Shown here piece after piece: positions 42,221 through 51,086 of a DNA stretch of 64,000 nucleotides. The position numbers and the translations under genes are program-made. The stretch covers positions 2,105,846 to 2,169,845 of the forward strand of contig NZ_SODP01000002.1 of the NCBI RefSeq assembly GCF_004365355.1, in the 5' to 3' direction. A model generated the notes under the pieces. The model saw nothing but the letters and a program-made list of their open reading frames with translations. It ran no database searches and was not told where the DNA came from. The number at the start of each line of letters is the position of its first letter. The first letter of the stretch is position 1. The stretch is from Kribbella pratensis. Its GTDB lineage: Bacteria; Actinomycetota; Actinomycetes; Propionibacteriales; Kribbellaceae.

Positions 42221-42847
42221 AGTGGTTTTGGTGGTGATGGTGAAGGCTCGGACGCAGACGGGGTCCGGAGCGAGCTGGCTGATGACGAGGTCGCCGGTGA
42301 CCGTTGCGCCTTTGGACGTGCCGGAGAGCGGGATGACGTAGGTGGGGGCTTGGCCGACTGGGGTGCCGGCGATGAGTTTGGTCGGCGGGCCCACGAGGGT
42401 TTGCATGAGCAGGGGGATGAGTTGTTCTGATCCCTTGCAGGCGTAGGTTGCGGCGCCCTGCGAGTTGTTCGCGTTGAGTTGGGCGACGAAACGGCGGCCG
42501 AGGTCGGCGACGGTGGTTACCGCGGTTGTGGTCTTCGGCGCGGTGCTGGGCCTCGCGGGGGTCGTGGGCGCGGGCTTGGCAGGGATGACGCGGGTGGATT
42601 TCGTCGCGGGTGGGGGTGCGGCCGACGTGCTCGGGGCGGGGTCGGACTTGGAGTGCTGGTGGTTCGCGACGAGGCGGTAGGCGAGTACGCCGATGGCGCC
42701 GATGGCAACGAAGATCAGGAGCACGATCAGCCCGATGATCAGGCCGGCTCGGCTCTTCCTGGGCGGCTGGCCGTACGGCGGGGCTGACTTGAAGTTGCTG
42801 GGTTGGGGTTGCCAGCTGTAGTTCGGGCCGGGCGGCGTTGAGCTCAC
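42212..42847 (-). CDS. Membrane-anchored protein, paralogue A
   Basis: 211-aa protein with unknown function. A Pro/Gln-rich cytoplasmic N-terminus (1-32) precedes one transmembrane helix (LIIGLIVLLIFVAIGAIGVLAY, ~35-56), a Ser/Thr/Pro/Ala-rich stalk (57-110) and a ~95-residue extracytoplasmic domain with two Cys (TYACKGS and DPVCVRAF). The outer domain is clearly homologous to that of the 43307-44107 product (FVAQLNANN, VGPPTKLIAGTP, PLSGTSKGA, CVRAFTI). It is the last gene of the two-component operon. Confidence 0.8.
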   Translation of the reverse strand: MSSTPPGPNYSWQPQPSNFKSAPPYGQPPRKSRAGLIIGLIVLLIFVAIGAIGVLAYRLVANHQHSKSDPAPSTSAAPPPATKSTRVIPAKPAPTTPARPSTAPKTTTAVTTVADLGRRFVAQLNANNSQGAATYACKGSEQLIPLLMQTLVGPPTKLIAGTPVGQAPTYVIPLSGTSKGATVTGDLVISQLAPDPVCVRAFTITTKTTSG

Positions 42848-42868
42848 AGGAACAGTGTGGCAGCGGGG

Positions 42869-43291
42869 TCAGCTCAACCGGTGTTCTTTGAGCCACGTCG
42901 TGGCTCGGCGGTTGGAGGCTCTGGAGAGCCATGCGTCCTGGATGATCTCGGTCAGCTCCTGCTTGGAGATCTCGCCCAGTTGGCTGCCGCGGATGAGGAC
43001 GGACGGGTGCCCGTCGAAGTGCGGTGTGGTGAAGAACGGGGTCGACTCGTCCGAGACCAGTGCGAGCTTCTCGTCCTCGGATTCGACCCAGATCATGATC
43101 ACGTCGTCGTACTTCTCGCCGGTCTCCGGATCGACCGCGTCCGGTCGCGGCGTACGGAAGAAGACGAACGACTTCCCGCCGACCTGGTACACGGGACGAT
43201 CCGTGCCGTCGTCGCGCTCCCACTTGGTGACATGCGGCATCCCCGACGCGATCTCGTGTACGTCGGCCACGCGGGCTTTCCTCGGCGCCAT
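42869..43291 (-). CDS. MmcQ/YjbR family protein
   Basis: 140-aa protein with the CyaY-like fold of the YjbR family, often annotated as DNA-binding without direct proof. Markers are VHEIASGMPHVTKWERDDG, PVYQVGGKSFVFFRTPRPDA, LVSDESTPFFTTPHFDGHPSVLIRG (broken by the conserved His) and DAWLSRASNRRAT. It sits between the two membrane-anchored paralogues (gaps of 15 and 21 bases). Confidence 0.88.
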   Translation of the reverse strand: MAPRKARVADVHEIASGMPHVTKWERDDGTDRPVYQVGGKSFVFFRTPRPDAVDPETGEKYDDVIMIWVESEDEKLALVSDESTPFFTTPHFDGHPSVLIRGSQLGEISKQELTEIIQDAWLSRASNRRATTWLKEHRLS

Positions 43292-43306
43292 CCGGAACAG
43301 GACCGA

Positions 43307-44107
43307 TCAGTGCGCGAGCGACGTCAGACGGACGCAGAGCGGACGGGTCGGCTGGTCCATGATGTCGACGGTACCCGCCAGTGGGACGCCGCCCTTCGTG
43401 GTGCCGGCGAACGGGACCGAGATGCGCGGGTAGTAGCTGCTCACCGCGGCGGCGGGTCCGCTCACCGCCAGCTTGGTCGGTGGGTCGATCATGACGATCA
43501 GTTGGCCGGCCAGCAGGTTCTTGCTGTCCGCGCAGCCGAGTGCTGTTGCGTGCTTCTGGTCGTTCGCGTTCAGGTACGCGAGGAACCTCGTGGCGAGCGC
43601 TGTGGCCTCGGTCAGGCGCGGGCCGCCGGGGGTCTCCGATGGTTGGGCGGACGGCTGCGATGACTCGGTCGGCCGAGCCGCCCCGGGGGACGGCGCGGTC
43701 GGGCTGCCGCCCTGGTCGTCGTCGCCGCCCATCAGGCCGGGAAGCAGCAGGGCGACAATGCCGAGGAACACCACGATCCCCGCTGCCGCGATCACCACGT
43801 ACAAGGTCGTCCGCGAACGACGCGGCCCACGCGGCTCGAACCCAGGCGCATACCCCCGTCCATCCCACGCCGGTCCGCCCTGGCCCGGTCCGTTCGGTCC
43901 GCCGTAGCCCGGTCCGTTCGGTCCGCCGTAGCCCGGTCCGGCTGGTCCGCCGTATCCCGGTCCGTTCGGTCCGCCGTAGCCGGGTCCGCCGGGACCGCCT
44001 GATCCGCCTGGTCCGTTCGGTCCCGGGGGGCCGGCGGGGGCGCCGGGCGGGGGCTGTTGCTGCCAGCCACTGTTCTGGGGTCCGGACGGGTACGGAGGCT
44101 GTGTCAC
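43307..44107 (-). CDS. Membrane-anchored protein with Gly-Pro-Tyr repeats, paralogue B
   Basis: 266-aa protein with unknown function. The first ~95 residues are Gly/Pro/Asn/Tyr-rich with an eight-residue repeat GPGYGGPN encoded by 24-bp DNA repeats. A basic segment and a transmembrane helix (LYVVIAAAGIVVFLGIVALLLPGL, ~102-125) follow, then a stalk and a homologous outer domain (FLAYLNANDQKHATALGC, IDPPTKLAVSGP, PFAGTTKGG, CVRLTSL). It overlaps the histidine-kinase stop by 4 bases, linking it to that system. It may be an accessory sensor or envelope component (inference). Confidence 0.82.
   Translation of the reverse strand: MTQPPYPSGPQNSGWQQQPPPGAPAGPPGPNGPGGSGGPGGPGYGGPNGPGYGGPAGPGYGGPNGPGYGGPNGPGQGGPAWDGRGYAPGFEPRGPRRSRTTLYVVIAAAGIVVFLGIVALLLPGLMGGDDDQGGSPTAPSPGAARPTESSQPSAQPSETPGGPRLTEATALATRFLAYLNANDQKHATALGCADSKNLLAGQLIVMIDPPTKLAVSGPAAAVSSYYPRISVPFAGTTKGGVPLAGTVDIMDQPTRPLCVRLTSLAH
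43887..43982 (-). repeat. 24-bp in-frame coding tandem repeat
   Basis: Four consecutive 24-bp units start at 43887, 43911, 43935 and 43959, each encoding a GPGYGGPN-like octapeptide (one copy with A for N). The length is a multiple of three, so copy changes keep the frame. Confidence 0.85.
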
Positions 44108-45975
44108 CCGGACAGTGTGGCAGCCGCGGGGAGCCAGATCGTGAAGGTGGACCCGGATCCGAGGCGGCTGGTGACCGTGATCCTGCCGCCGTGTGCCTCG
44201 GCCAGGTGTTTGGTGATGGCGAGGCCGAGCCCACTTCCACCCGTGCTCCGACTGCGCGAATGCTCCGCGCGGTAGAAGCGATCGAACACGTACGGCAGGT
44301 GCTCCTCGGCGATCCCGCTGCCGTTGTCGGTAACGCTCAAGTCGTAGCCGTCGCCCACCCGTCGTACGCCGACCACGACGTTGCCGCCCGGCGGCGTGTA
44401 GCGAATCGCGTTCGAAACCAGGTTGCCCAGCGCCTGACGAATCCGTGCGCTGTCGACCATCGCCGGTGAGGGCCCGCCAACAGCGGTAACGGTGACGTCA
44501 GCAGCGTCGGCGGTCGGGCGGTGGGCGGCGACGACCTGCTGCGCGAGCTCGGTGAGGTCACGGGGAGCGGGGTGCAGGCGGAGCATGCCGGCATCCGCCA
44601 GCGCGAGGTCCTGGAGGTCCGTGACCAGGTGCTCGAGCAGTTCGGTCTCCTCCAGCAACGACGTGACGAGTTCGCTGTCGAGCGGCACCACGCCGTCCTC
44701 GGACGCGACCAGATAGCCCTTGATGTTGGCCAGCGGCGTACGCAGCTCATGCGCCACGTCGCTGACCATCGCCTTGCGCTGGAAATCGTGCCGCTGAATG
44801 GACTCGGCCATGTCGTTGAACGCGTGCCCGAGCCGAGCGACCTCGTCCTTCCCGCTCACCGGTACGCGGGCAGCATGATCTCCGTTCCGCATCCGCTGCG
44901 CCGCACCGGTCAGCGCCACGATCGGCCGGACCAGCCGCCGTCCCGCAAAGATCATCACCAGCGCCGCGATCAGCAGTACGCCGAGCGCCGTCGCCGCAGT
45001 ACGCAGGAGCCCCTCGCCGGAGAACACGTTGAACGTGCTCTTCGCGCCGAGATACAGCTTCGCCGGCGGAGCGACGTACGGCGTCAACGCCTGCACCCGC
45101 GCCTGCGTGGTGCAGTCGTCGAACTTGGCCGGGACGTCGCCCTTGCTCTTGGGCTCGACCGACTGCAGCCCCTCGAAGTCGTTGACCTCGTACAGCATGC
45201 CCGCGGCATCGAGGCATGCACGCGCGCGCCGGATCTCGTCGTCGTTCACGATCTTGGCCTTGGCGCTCGGGGCGTTGAGCCCGGGCGGCGAGCAGGTGTC
45301 GTCAGCGGCGACGCCCGGCTTCTCCAGCATGCGAACCCCGGCGGGCGACTGGGTCGATTCGATCACGACCTGCGGAACGCTCCCCGTCTTCCTGATCGAG
45401 GCAGGCTTGCCCTTCGCGTTCCAGCATGCCACCGCCTGTTGGGCCAACCGCTCCTGTGTCTGGTTCTCCTGCTCCGTCCTGCCCCAGTCCGAATAGGCCA
45501 CGAACGGCGGGGCTGCCGTCGCCGTCGCGACGAACCCGGAGATGCCGGAGGCAACCGTCTTGCGGGCCGAGTACACCGCGGCACCCGAGATCGCGGACAG
45601 CTTCGAGACTCCGGCGTTCCGCACGTCGATGGTTGCCGCAGGCACCGAAGGGAGTGCGGGTGCGGCGCCGAGCATCCGGGCCGAGTCGGCGATCACCGAG
45701 CCGTCGTCGGTGGTGACCGCGACCCGCCGACCGAGCTTGTCGCCCAGCTCGTGCACGAGTTTGTCCACACCCGACCAGGTCGGGTGGTCCGCGGCGTACT
45801 TCGACAACTGCCCGTAGATCTCGCCGTCGACCTGGAGCTGTCCGGTGTTGGCGTCGATCTCGCCCTGCAACTTCTCCGACGTGCTGTACGTCGCGATCAG
45901 CGCGGTCGCGATCACCGCGCCGAGCGCGACCGCGAGCGACAGTCCGAGGAACCGGACGAGCACACTACGACGCAT
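44104..45975 (-). CDS. Sensor histidine kinase
   Basis: 623-aa membrane sensor. Transmembrane helices at about 8-29 and 320-340 bound a long extracytoplasmic region with several Cys residues (ACWNAKG, DDTCSPPG, ARACLDAAG, DDCTTQAR). A HAMP domain (RRLVRPIVALTGAAQRMRNGD) follows, then HisKA with phospho-acceptor His409 (VAHELRTPLANIKG), and a HATPase domain with N, G1 and G2 boxes (NLVSNAIRYTPPGG, DNGSGIAEEHLPYVFDRF, GSGLGLAITK). It is encoded after its response regulator (11-base overlap). The oxidisable Cys pattern suggests redox or envelope-stress sensing (inference). Confidence 0.93.
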   Translation of the reverse strand: MRRSVLVRFLGLSLAVALGAVIATALIATYSTSEKLQGEIDANTGQLQVDGEIYGQLSKYAADHPTWSGVDKLVHELGDKLGRRVAVTTDDGSVIADSARMLGAAPALPSVPAATIDVRNAGVSKLSAISGAAVYSARKTVASGISGFVATATAAPPFVAYSDWGRTEQENQTQERLAQQAVACWNAKGKPASIRKTGSVPQVVIESTQSPAGVRMLEKPGVAADDTCSPPGLNAPSAKAKIVNDDEIRRARACLDAAGMLYEVNDFEGLQSVEPKSKGDVPAKFDDCTTQARVQALTPYVAPPAKLYLGAKSTFNVFSGEGLLRTAATALGVLLIAALVMIFAGRRLVRPIVALTGAAQRMRNGDHAARVPVSGKDEVARLGHAFNDMAESIQRHDFQRKAMVSDVAHELRTPLANIKGYLVASEDGVVPLDSELVTSLLEETELLEHLVTDLQDLALADAGMLRLHPAPRDLTELAQQVVAAHRPTADAADVTVTAVGGPSPAMVDSARIRQALGNLVSNAIRYTPPGGNVVVGVRRVGDGYDLSVTDNGSGIAEEHLPYVFDRFYRAEHSRSRSTGGSGLGLAITKHLAEAHGGRITVTSRLGSGSTFTIWLPAAATLSG

Positions 45976-46672
45976 GGCTGACCACCTTGTCGGCCAGCTT
46001 GTACCCGACGCCGTACACGGTCTTCAGGTACGTCGGAACGGCGGACGGCTCGATCTTCTTCCGCAGATTCATCACATGTACGTCGACGGTCCGGTCGAAC
46101 ACGTAGTGGTCGAACCCGAACGCGTGCTCGAGCAGCTGCTGCCGCGAGAACGCCCGTCCCGGCGATGCGGCGAGACAGGCAAGGATCTTGAACTCCGCTG
46201 GCGTCAGGTCGATCAGTTCCCCGGCCAGCCGGACCTCGTGCCGGCCCGGGTCGATCTCGAGCTCGCCGACGCGATACACCTCGCCTTCGGCGCGCACGCG
46301 GGTCCGCCGCAGCACGGTCCGTACGCGGGCGACCAGCTCGCGCGGGTTGTACGGCTTGGTCAGGTAGTCGTCCGCGCCGAGGTCGAGCCCGAGCAGCAGA
46401 TCGTCCTCGGTGGAGCGAGCGGTCAGCATGATGATCGGCACCCCGGAATCGCCCGGGCCGTCGGCACGCAGCACCCGGCAGACGTCGAGGCCGTCGACCT
46501 TCGGCATCATCACGTCGAGCACCAGCAGGTCCGGGCTGCGCCGGCGGGCCTCGTCGATCGCGGCCCGGCCGTCGTGCACGACGACGGTCAGATGCCCCTC
46601 CCGCTCGAGATACCGCCGGATCAGCTCGGCCTGCTTCAGGTCGTCTTCGGCGACCAGGATCCGCGCTGGCAT
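45965..46672 (-). CDS. OmpR/PhoB-type response regulator
   Basis: 235-aa DNA-binding response regulator. The receiver domain (1-120) has the acidic pair EDD at 9-11, phospho-Asp53 (LLVLDVMMPK), Thr in IIMLTARS and Lys in DDYLTKPYNP. The winged-helix output domain (~135-230) has DLTPAEFKILACLA and FDRTVDVHVMNLRKKIEP with YGVGYKL. The ATG at 46672 begins the conserved strand; upstream frame to 46735 is unlikely. Divergent from the exporter operon, which it probably activates. Confidence 0.94.
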   Translation of the reverse strand: MPARILVAEDDLKQAELIRRYLEREGHLTVVVHDGRAAIDEARRRSPDLLVLDVMMPKVDGLDVCRVLRADGPGDSGVPIIMLTARSTEDDLLLGLDLGADDYLTKPYNPRELVARVRTVLRRTRVRAEGEVYRVGELEIDPGRHEVRLAGELIDLTPAEFKILACLAASPGRAFSRQQLLEHAFGFDHYVFDRTVDVHVMNLRKKIEPSAVPTYLKTVYGVGYKLADKVVSHAS

Positions 46673-46693
46673 ACCGACAATGTCGCTGAGATT

Positions 46694-46759
46694 GATGAGA
46701 ATCCGATGAAGATCGGCTGAGAGCATCGGGTGCATATCGGTCCTTCACAGGTTCTTCAC
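46694..46759. promoter_or_regulatory. Divergent control region with 11-bp-spaced direct repeats
   Basis: In the 112-base gap between the response regulator and lipoprotein genes, GATGA occurs at 46694 and 46705, and CTTCAC at 46743 and 46754. Both pairs have an 11-base period, typical of OmpR/PhoB-type regulator half-sites. Confidence 0.5.
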
Positions 46760-46784
46760 TGCCGCGGCGGCACGCTCGACCGCC

Positions 46785-47843
46785 ATGAAGACCTCACGAA
46801 CCGCATCCGCGCTGGCCCTGCTGGCCATCCTCGCGGTGGCCGGCTGCGGGAACGACAAAGCGCCGGTCGCGTCCGGTGACCAGAACAGCGACAAGAGCCC
46901 GCTCGCGGAGTACATGGGTGACGGGTTCACGAGCTCGTCGGGCGGCGGGTTCAAGATCGCGATGCGGGCCGGCGGCGCGCAGCAGCCGAGCGAGGAGGAG
47001 CTGGCCAAGCAGCGCAAGGTCGAGGACGCCACCGCCGCGTGTATGAAGGCGGCCGGCTTCGACTACGTCGCCGTACCGCCGGAGCAGAACGCCAAGAGCA
47101 AGTTCGCCGACGCGTTCAACCTGCCGCCGGACAAGTTCGCCCAGCAGTACGGGTACGGCATCAGCACGATCGACTGGTCCAAGGCCGGCGACGACGACAC
47201 GAACCCGAACACCAAGATCCGCAACGCGCTCTCGCCGGCTGCGCAGAAGGCGTACGACAAGGCGCTGAACGGACCGAACGCGACCGGGAGCGGCACCGTC
47301 GTGATCCAGGGCGGCGGCGGCCCGTCCGACAGCGGCAACCAGGACCTGGGCTGCCGGGGCAAGGCGGTCGCGCAGGTGTACGGCAAGGGCCAGGACCGGG
47401 CCGCGAACTTCAAGAAGTTCGAGAGCCTGTTCAAGGACATCCAGGCCCTGCAGAAGCGGATCGAATCCGACCAGCGGGTCGTCGACGCGACCAGCGCCTG
47501 GTCCGACTGCATGGCCGACGCCGGGCACTCCGGGTTCACGAAGGTCGACGACCCGCGCACCAAGGTCCAGCAGAAGCTGGACGCGCTGACCGGCAACACG
47601 CCGCCGCCCAAGGGCGGTCCGTCGAAGACGATCACCGGTCCGCCGTCGTTCGACAAGGTCGACGCGGCGAAGCTGACCGAGCTCCGCAAGTTCGAGATCG
47701 ACCTCGCGGTAGCGGACCAGAAGTGCAAGGCCAAGGGGTACGACGACGCCTACAAGAAGGTGCAGTACGCCGCCGAGAAGGAGTTCGTCGATCAGCACAA
47801 GGCCGAGCTCGAGGCGTACCGCGACGAGATGGCGAACCGATGA
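46785..47843 (+). CDS. Lipoprotein of the exporter operon, unknown function
   Basis: 352-aa predicted lipoprotein: signal peptide (ALALLAILAVAGC, lipidated Cys at about 21) and a hydrophilic, mostly helical mature part. Four or five Cys residues recur in a KVEDATAACMKAAGFDY / SAWSDCMADAGHSGF / DQKCKAKGYDD pattern, where each segment has C-M-x-x-A-G-like spacing; this suggests repeated small helical units. The ATG overlaps nothing upstream; the stop overlaps the next ATG (ATGA). It likely cooperates with the ABC exporter at the cell surface. Confidence 0.82.
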   Translation: MKTSRTASALALLAILAVAGCGNDKAPVASGDQNSDKSPLAEYMGDGFTSSSGGGFKIAMRAGGAQQPSEEELAKQRKVEDATAACMKAAGFDYVAVPPEQNAKSKFADAFNLPPDKFAQQYGYGISTIDWSKAGDDDTNPNTKIRNALSPAAQKAYDKALNGPNATGSGTVVIQGGGGPSDSGNQDLGCRGKAVAQVYGKGQDRAANFKKFESLFKDIQALQKRIESDQRVVDATSAWSDCMADAGHSGFTKVDDPRTKVQQKLDALTGNTPPPKGGPSKTITGPPSFDKVDAAKLTELRKFEIDLAVADQKCKAKGYDDAYKKVQYAAEKEFVDQHKAELEAYRDEMANR

Positions 47844-49132
47844 CCGCTTCGCCCAAGTCCCGCCGCCGGGTCCTCGTCAGCGTGGCCGGGGTCGCCGTCG
47901 CCTCCCTCGGCGTCGGCGTGGCCGCGGGCAGCCGGATCAGCTCGCCGGAGGACGCGGCCGCAAAGACCGCGCCGCCGAAGGCCTCCCAGATCACCGTGCC
48001 GGTCGCGAAGAAGGCGCTGTCGAGCAAGGTGGTGGGCCGCGGTGATGCCTCGTTCGACGGCGCGGTGAACATCCGGGTCGAGACGAGCGGGCTCACCACG
48101 CCGGCGATCGTGACCGGAAAGGTGCCGGCGGTCGGGTCGACGCTCACCGAGGGCAAGGCACTGCTCGAGATCACCGGTCGGCCGGTGATCGGGCTGGCCG
48201 GCGTACTGCCGATGTACCGGACGCTCTCGCCTGGGAGCAAGGGACCCGACGTGCTGCAGTTGGAGCAGACGCTCGACCGGCTCGGGTTCGACCCGGGGAC
48301 CGTCGATGACGAGTACACGCTCGACACCTCGGCCGCGGTCGAGCAGCTGTACGAGGAGGCCGGGTACGACGCCCCGGAGCCGGAGGAGCGGTTCACGCAG
48401 GCCGTCGACCAGGCGAAGAAGCAGGTCGACGCCGCGAAGAACCAGCTCCGGCAGGCGCAGTCCCAGCTGAAGGCGGCGAAGGCGGCAAAGGCCAAGGACA
48501 CGTCCGTGCAACAGGGCGCCGTGGACGACGCGGAGGAGAACCTCGCGGACGCCGAGGATGCGGAGAGCGAGGCCAAGTTCAAGGCCGGTACGCCGCTGCC
48601 GGTGTCCGAGGTGGTCTACGTGAAGACGCTGCCGCGCCGGGTCGACGACGTGAAGGTCGAGCGTGGCGGCACGGTGAATGGCGTGGTGATGTCGGCCAGC
48701 GGTTCGTCCCTGGTCGTGACGCTCAAGGTCGACGCCGAGACGGCGCAGCGGTTGAAGGCCGGCATGGTCGCGTCACTCGATCTCGACGGTACGGCGATCG
48801 CGGCGAAGGTCCGCCGGGTCGCGAAGAACGGCAGCACGTACGACGTCGTGGTCGCGCCGAACACGTTGACCGCGAGCCAGTTGGCGCTGCTGCGGGAGGC
48901 GAACGTGCGGGTGACGATCCCGGTGAAGAGCACCAGCGGCAAGGTTCTCGCCGTACCGCTGGCCGCGCTGTCATCCGGGTCCGACGGCGGCTCGCGGGTC
49001 GAAGTACTGCGCAACGGTCAGGTGGAGCTGGTGCCGGTGACGGTCGGGCTGTCCGCGGACGGGTTCGCGCAGGTCACGCCCAAGGGCGACGCGAAGTTGT
49101 CCGACGGCGATCAGGTGGTGGTGGGCAAATGA
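47840..49132 (+). CDS. Membrane-fusion-type protein with peptidoglycan-binding domain
   Basis: 430-aa adaptor of the HlyD/MacA kind found with Gram-positive exporters. One N-terminal helix (VLVSVAGVAVASLGVGVAAG) anchors it. A beta-domain follows, then a PG_binding_1-like domain at about 130-178 (LSPGSKGPDVLQLEQTLDRLGFDPG), a lysine/glutamate-rich coiled coil (~185-245), and C-terminal beta-barrel domains (VKVERGGTVNGVVMSASG and VAVPLAAL-like VLAVPLAALSSG). It overlaps the ABC gene by 4 bases. It probably joins the permease to the cell wall. Confidence 0.87.
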   Translation: MTASPKSRRRVLVSVAGVAVASLGVGVAAGSRISSPEDAAAKTAPPKASQITVPVAKKALSSKVVGRGDASFDGAVNIRVETSGLTTPAIVTGKVPAVGSTLTEGKALLEITGRPVIGLAGVLPMYRTLSPGSKGPDVLQLEQTLDRLGFDPGTVDDEYTLDTSAAVEQLYEEAGYDAPEPEERFTQAVDQAKKQVDAAKNQLRQAQSQLKAAKAAKAKDTSVQQGAVDDAEENLADAEDAESEAKFKAGTPLPVSEVVYVKTLPRRVDDVKVERGGTVNGVVMSASGSSLVVTLKVDAETAQRLKAGMVASLDLDGTAIAAKVRRVAKNGSTYDVVVAPNTLTASQLALLREANVRVTIPVKSTSGKVLAVPLAALSSGSDGGSRVEVLRNGQVELVPVTVGLSADGFAQVTPKGDAKLSDGDQVVVGK

Positions 49133-49821
49133 CGGCGACGGTGGTTGCGCTGCCCGCTCCGGTCGTCGAGATGATCGGCGTACGGCGGTTCTTCGAGGGA
49201 CCGCCCGAAGTACGGGCGATCAACGGGGTCGATCTGACCATCGGGCAGGGGGAGTACCTGTCGATCGTCGGGCCGTCCGGGTCGGGGAAGTCGACGCTGC
49301 TGCATCTGCTCGGATTGTTGGACAACCCAACGGGTGGCGTCTACCGGCTCGACGGTGTCGACACGATGAGCCTGCGCGAGCGGCGTCGCGCCGTACTGCG
49401 CGGCGAGCGGATCGGGTTCGTGTTCCAGTCGTTCCATCTGCTCGATCACCGGACCGTGCTGGAGAACGTCGCGCTCTCGATGGTGTACGTCGGGGTGCCG
49501 CGCCGGGAGCGACTGGCCCGCGCCAGGGTCGCCTTGGAGCGCGTGGGACTGGCGCACCGGATGGAGTTCGCGCCGACCACGCTGTCCGGTGGGGAGCGGC
49601 AGCGGGTTGCGATCGCTCGGGCGCTGGTCGCGGAACCGAGCCTGCTGCTCGCGGATGAACCGACCGGCAACCTCGACAGCGCCAACGCGGAGGCGATCCT
49701 GCAAGTGTTCGACGAACTGCATTCCGAGGGGATGACGCTGGCTGTCATCACCCACGACGCCGAGGTCAGCCGCCGGGCTCAGCGGCAGGTCCGCATCGTC
49801 GACGGAACCCTCCAGTGGTAA
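49129..49821 (+). CDS. ABC transporter ATP-binding protein (MacB/LolD-like)
   Basis: 230-aa ATPase of the MacB/LolD/FtsE group. Walker A is GPSGSGKST, the Q-loop VFQSFHLLDHRT, the signature LSGGERQRVAIARAL, Walker B LLLADEPTGNLDS, and the H-loop VITHD. It energises the FtsX-type permease encoded next, by mechanotransmission and not classical transport. It overlaps both neighbours. Confidence 0.95.
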   Translation: MTATVVALPAPVVEMIGVRRFFEGPPEVRAINGVDLTIGQGEYLSIVGPSGSGKSTLLHLLGLLDNPTGGVYRLDGVDTMSLRERRRAVLRGERIGFVFQSFHLLDHRTVLENVALSMVYVGVPRRERLARARVALERVGLAHRMEFAPTTLSGGERQRVAIARALVAEPSLLLADEPTGNLDSANAEAILQVFDELHSEGMTLAVITHDAEVSRRAQRQVRIVDGTLQW

Positions 49822-51086
49822 CCCAAGCAGGCCCCCCGGATCCCGCCGGCGGGCCGTCCACGTCCCGGCGACGCCGGCGGCTGAGATCTCGTCCCGCCGT
49901 ACGAGATCTCCTCGACGAAGCGTTGGCCGGGGTTGCTGCCCGTCCTACCCGGCTGATCCTCACCACGCTGGGCACCGTGCTCGGTGTTGCCGCGTTGGTG
50001 GGGACGGTCGGGCTGGGGCAGACCGCAGCCGGGCAGATCACGCAGCGGTTCGACCTGGCCGCGGCGACTCGCGTGGTCGTGCAACCCGACGACAAAGACG
50101 GACAGGAAGGCGAAGCCGCGACGCAGTTGCCGTGGGACGCACCCGACCGGATCAAACGGCTGAACGGCGTCGAAGCGGTCGGCACCGTCAGTAACCTGGA
50201 GATCGGCGACGACCTGGTCCAGAACGTCACCGGCTTGGACGAAGGCGCCGGCAAGGCCCTTCAGGTGATGGCCGGGTCCGCCGGCCTGTGGGACGCCGTA
50301 CGCGCGACGCTCCAGACGGGCCGGTTCTTCGACCAGGGACACGACCAGCGCGCCGACAAGGTAGTTGTCCTCGGCAAGCATGCGGCGGAGCGGCTCGGGA
50401 TCAACCGGGTCGACTCGCAGCCCGCGGTGTTCATCGGTGACGAGCCGTACACGGTGATCGGCATCCTCGACTCGGTCAGCGGCCGGGCCGAACTCAACGA
50501 CGCGGTGATCATGCCGAACGGCGCGGCGCGCAACGCCTACGACCTCGAGTCGCCGGACGCGGTCGAGATCCGTACGGCGGTCGGCGCGGCGCAGTTGATC
50601 GCGGAGCAGGCGCCGATCGCGATCGAGCCGAACAACCCGAGCACCTTGCGCGTCGACGCTCCGCCCAAGCAGGGCGCCGTCCGCAAGGGAGTCGAGTCCG
50701 ACCTGAACGCACTGTTCCTGCTGCTCGGCGCGGTCGCGCTCCTGGTCGGCGGTCTCGGCATCGCGAATGTCACGCTGCTGTCGGTTCTGGAACGCATCTC
50801 GGAGATCGGCCTGCGACGAGCGTTGGGAGCGGCACGAAGACATATCGCCGTTCAGTTCCTGGTCGAGAGCGTGATCGTCGGATTCCTCGGCGGCCTGCTC
50901 GGTACGGCGGTGGGCGTGATCCTCACCGTGAGCGTGTCGTGGATCCGGGACTGGACGCCGATCCTCGACAACCGGCTGGCGTTCGGTTCACCCCTGCTGG
51001 GTGCGTTCATCGGTCTGGTCGCCGGCACGTATCCCGCCTGGAAGGCCTCCGCCATCCAGCCGATCACCGCGCTGCGCGGCACGTGA
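49815..51086 (+). CDS. ABC transporter permease (FtsX/MacB type)
   Basis: 423-aa permease with the type VII layout. One N-terminal helix (LILTTLGTVLGVAALVGTVGL), a large extracytoplasmic MacB-like domain (to ~275) and three C-terminal helices (FLLLGAVALLVGGLGIANVTLLS, FLGGLLGTAVGVILTVSV and LGAFIGLVAGTYPAWKA) are visible. ERISEIGLRRALGA is the coupling helix toward the ATPase. The 3' end overlaps the convergent MFS gene by 99 bases. Such MacAB-like systems in Gram-positives are often linked to envelope stress or antimicrobial peptides. Confidence 0.93.
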   Translation: MVTQAGPPDPAGGPSTSRRRRRLRSRPAVRDLLDEALAGVAARPTRLILTTLGTVLGVAALVGTVGLGQTAAGQITQRFDLAAATRVVVQPDDKDGQEGEAATQLPWDAPDRIKRLNGVEAVGTVSNLEIGDDLVQNVTGLDEGAGKALQVMAGSAGLWDAVRATLQTGRFFDQGHDQRADKVVVLGKHAAERLGINRVDSQPAVFIGDEPYTVIGILDSVSGRAELNDAVIMPNGAARNAYDLESPDAVEIRTAVGAAQLIAEQAPIAIEPNNPSTLRVDAPPKQGAVRKGVESDLNALFLLLGAVALLVGGLGIANVTLLSVLERISEIGLRRALGAARRHIAVQFLVESVIVGFLGGLLGTAVGVILTVSVSWIRDWTPILDNRLAFGSPLLGAFIGLVAGTYPAWKASAIQPITALRGT

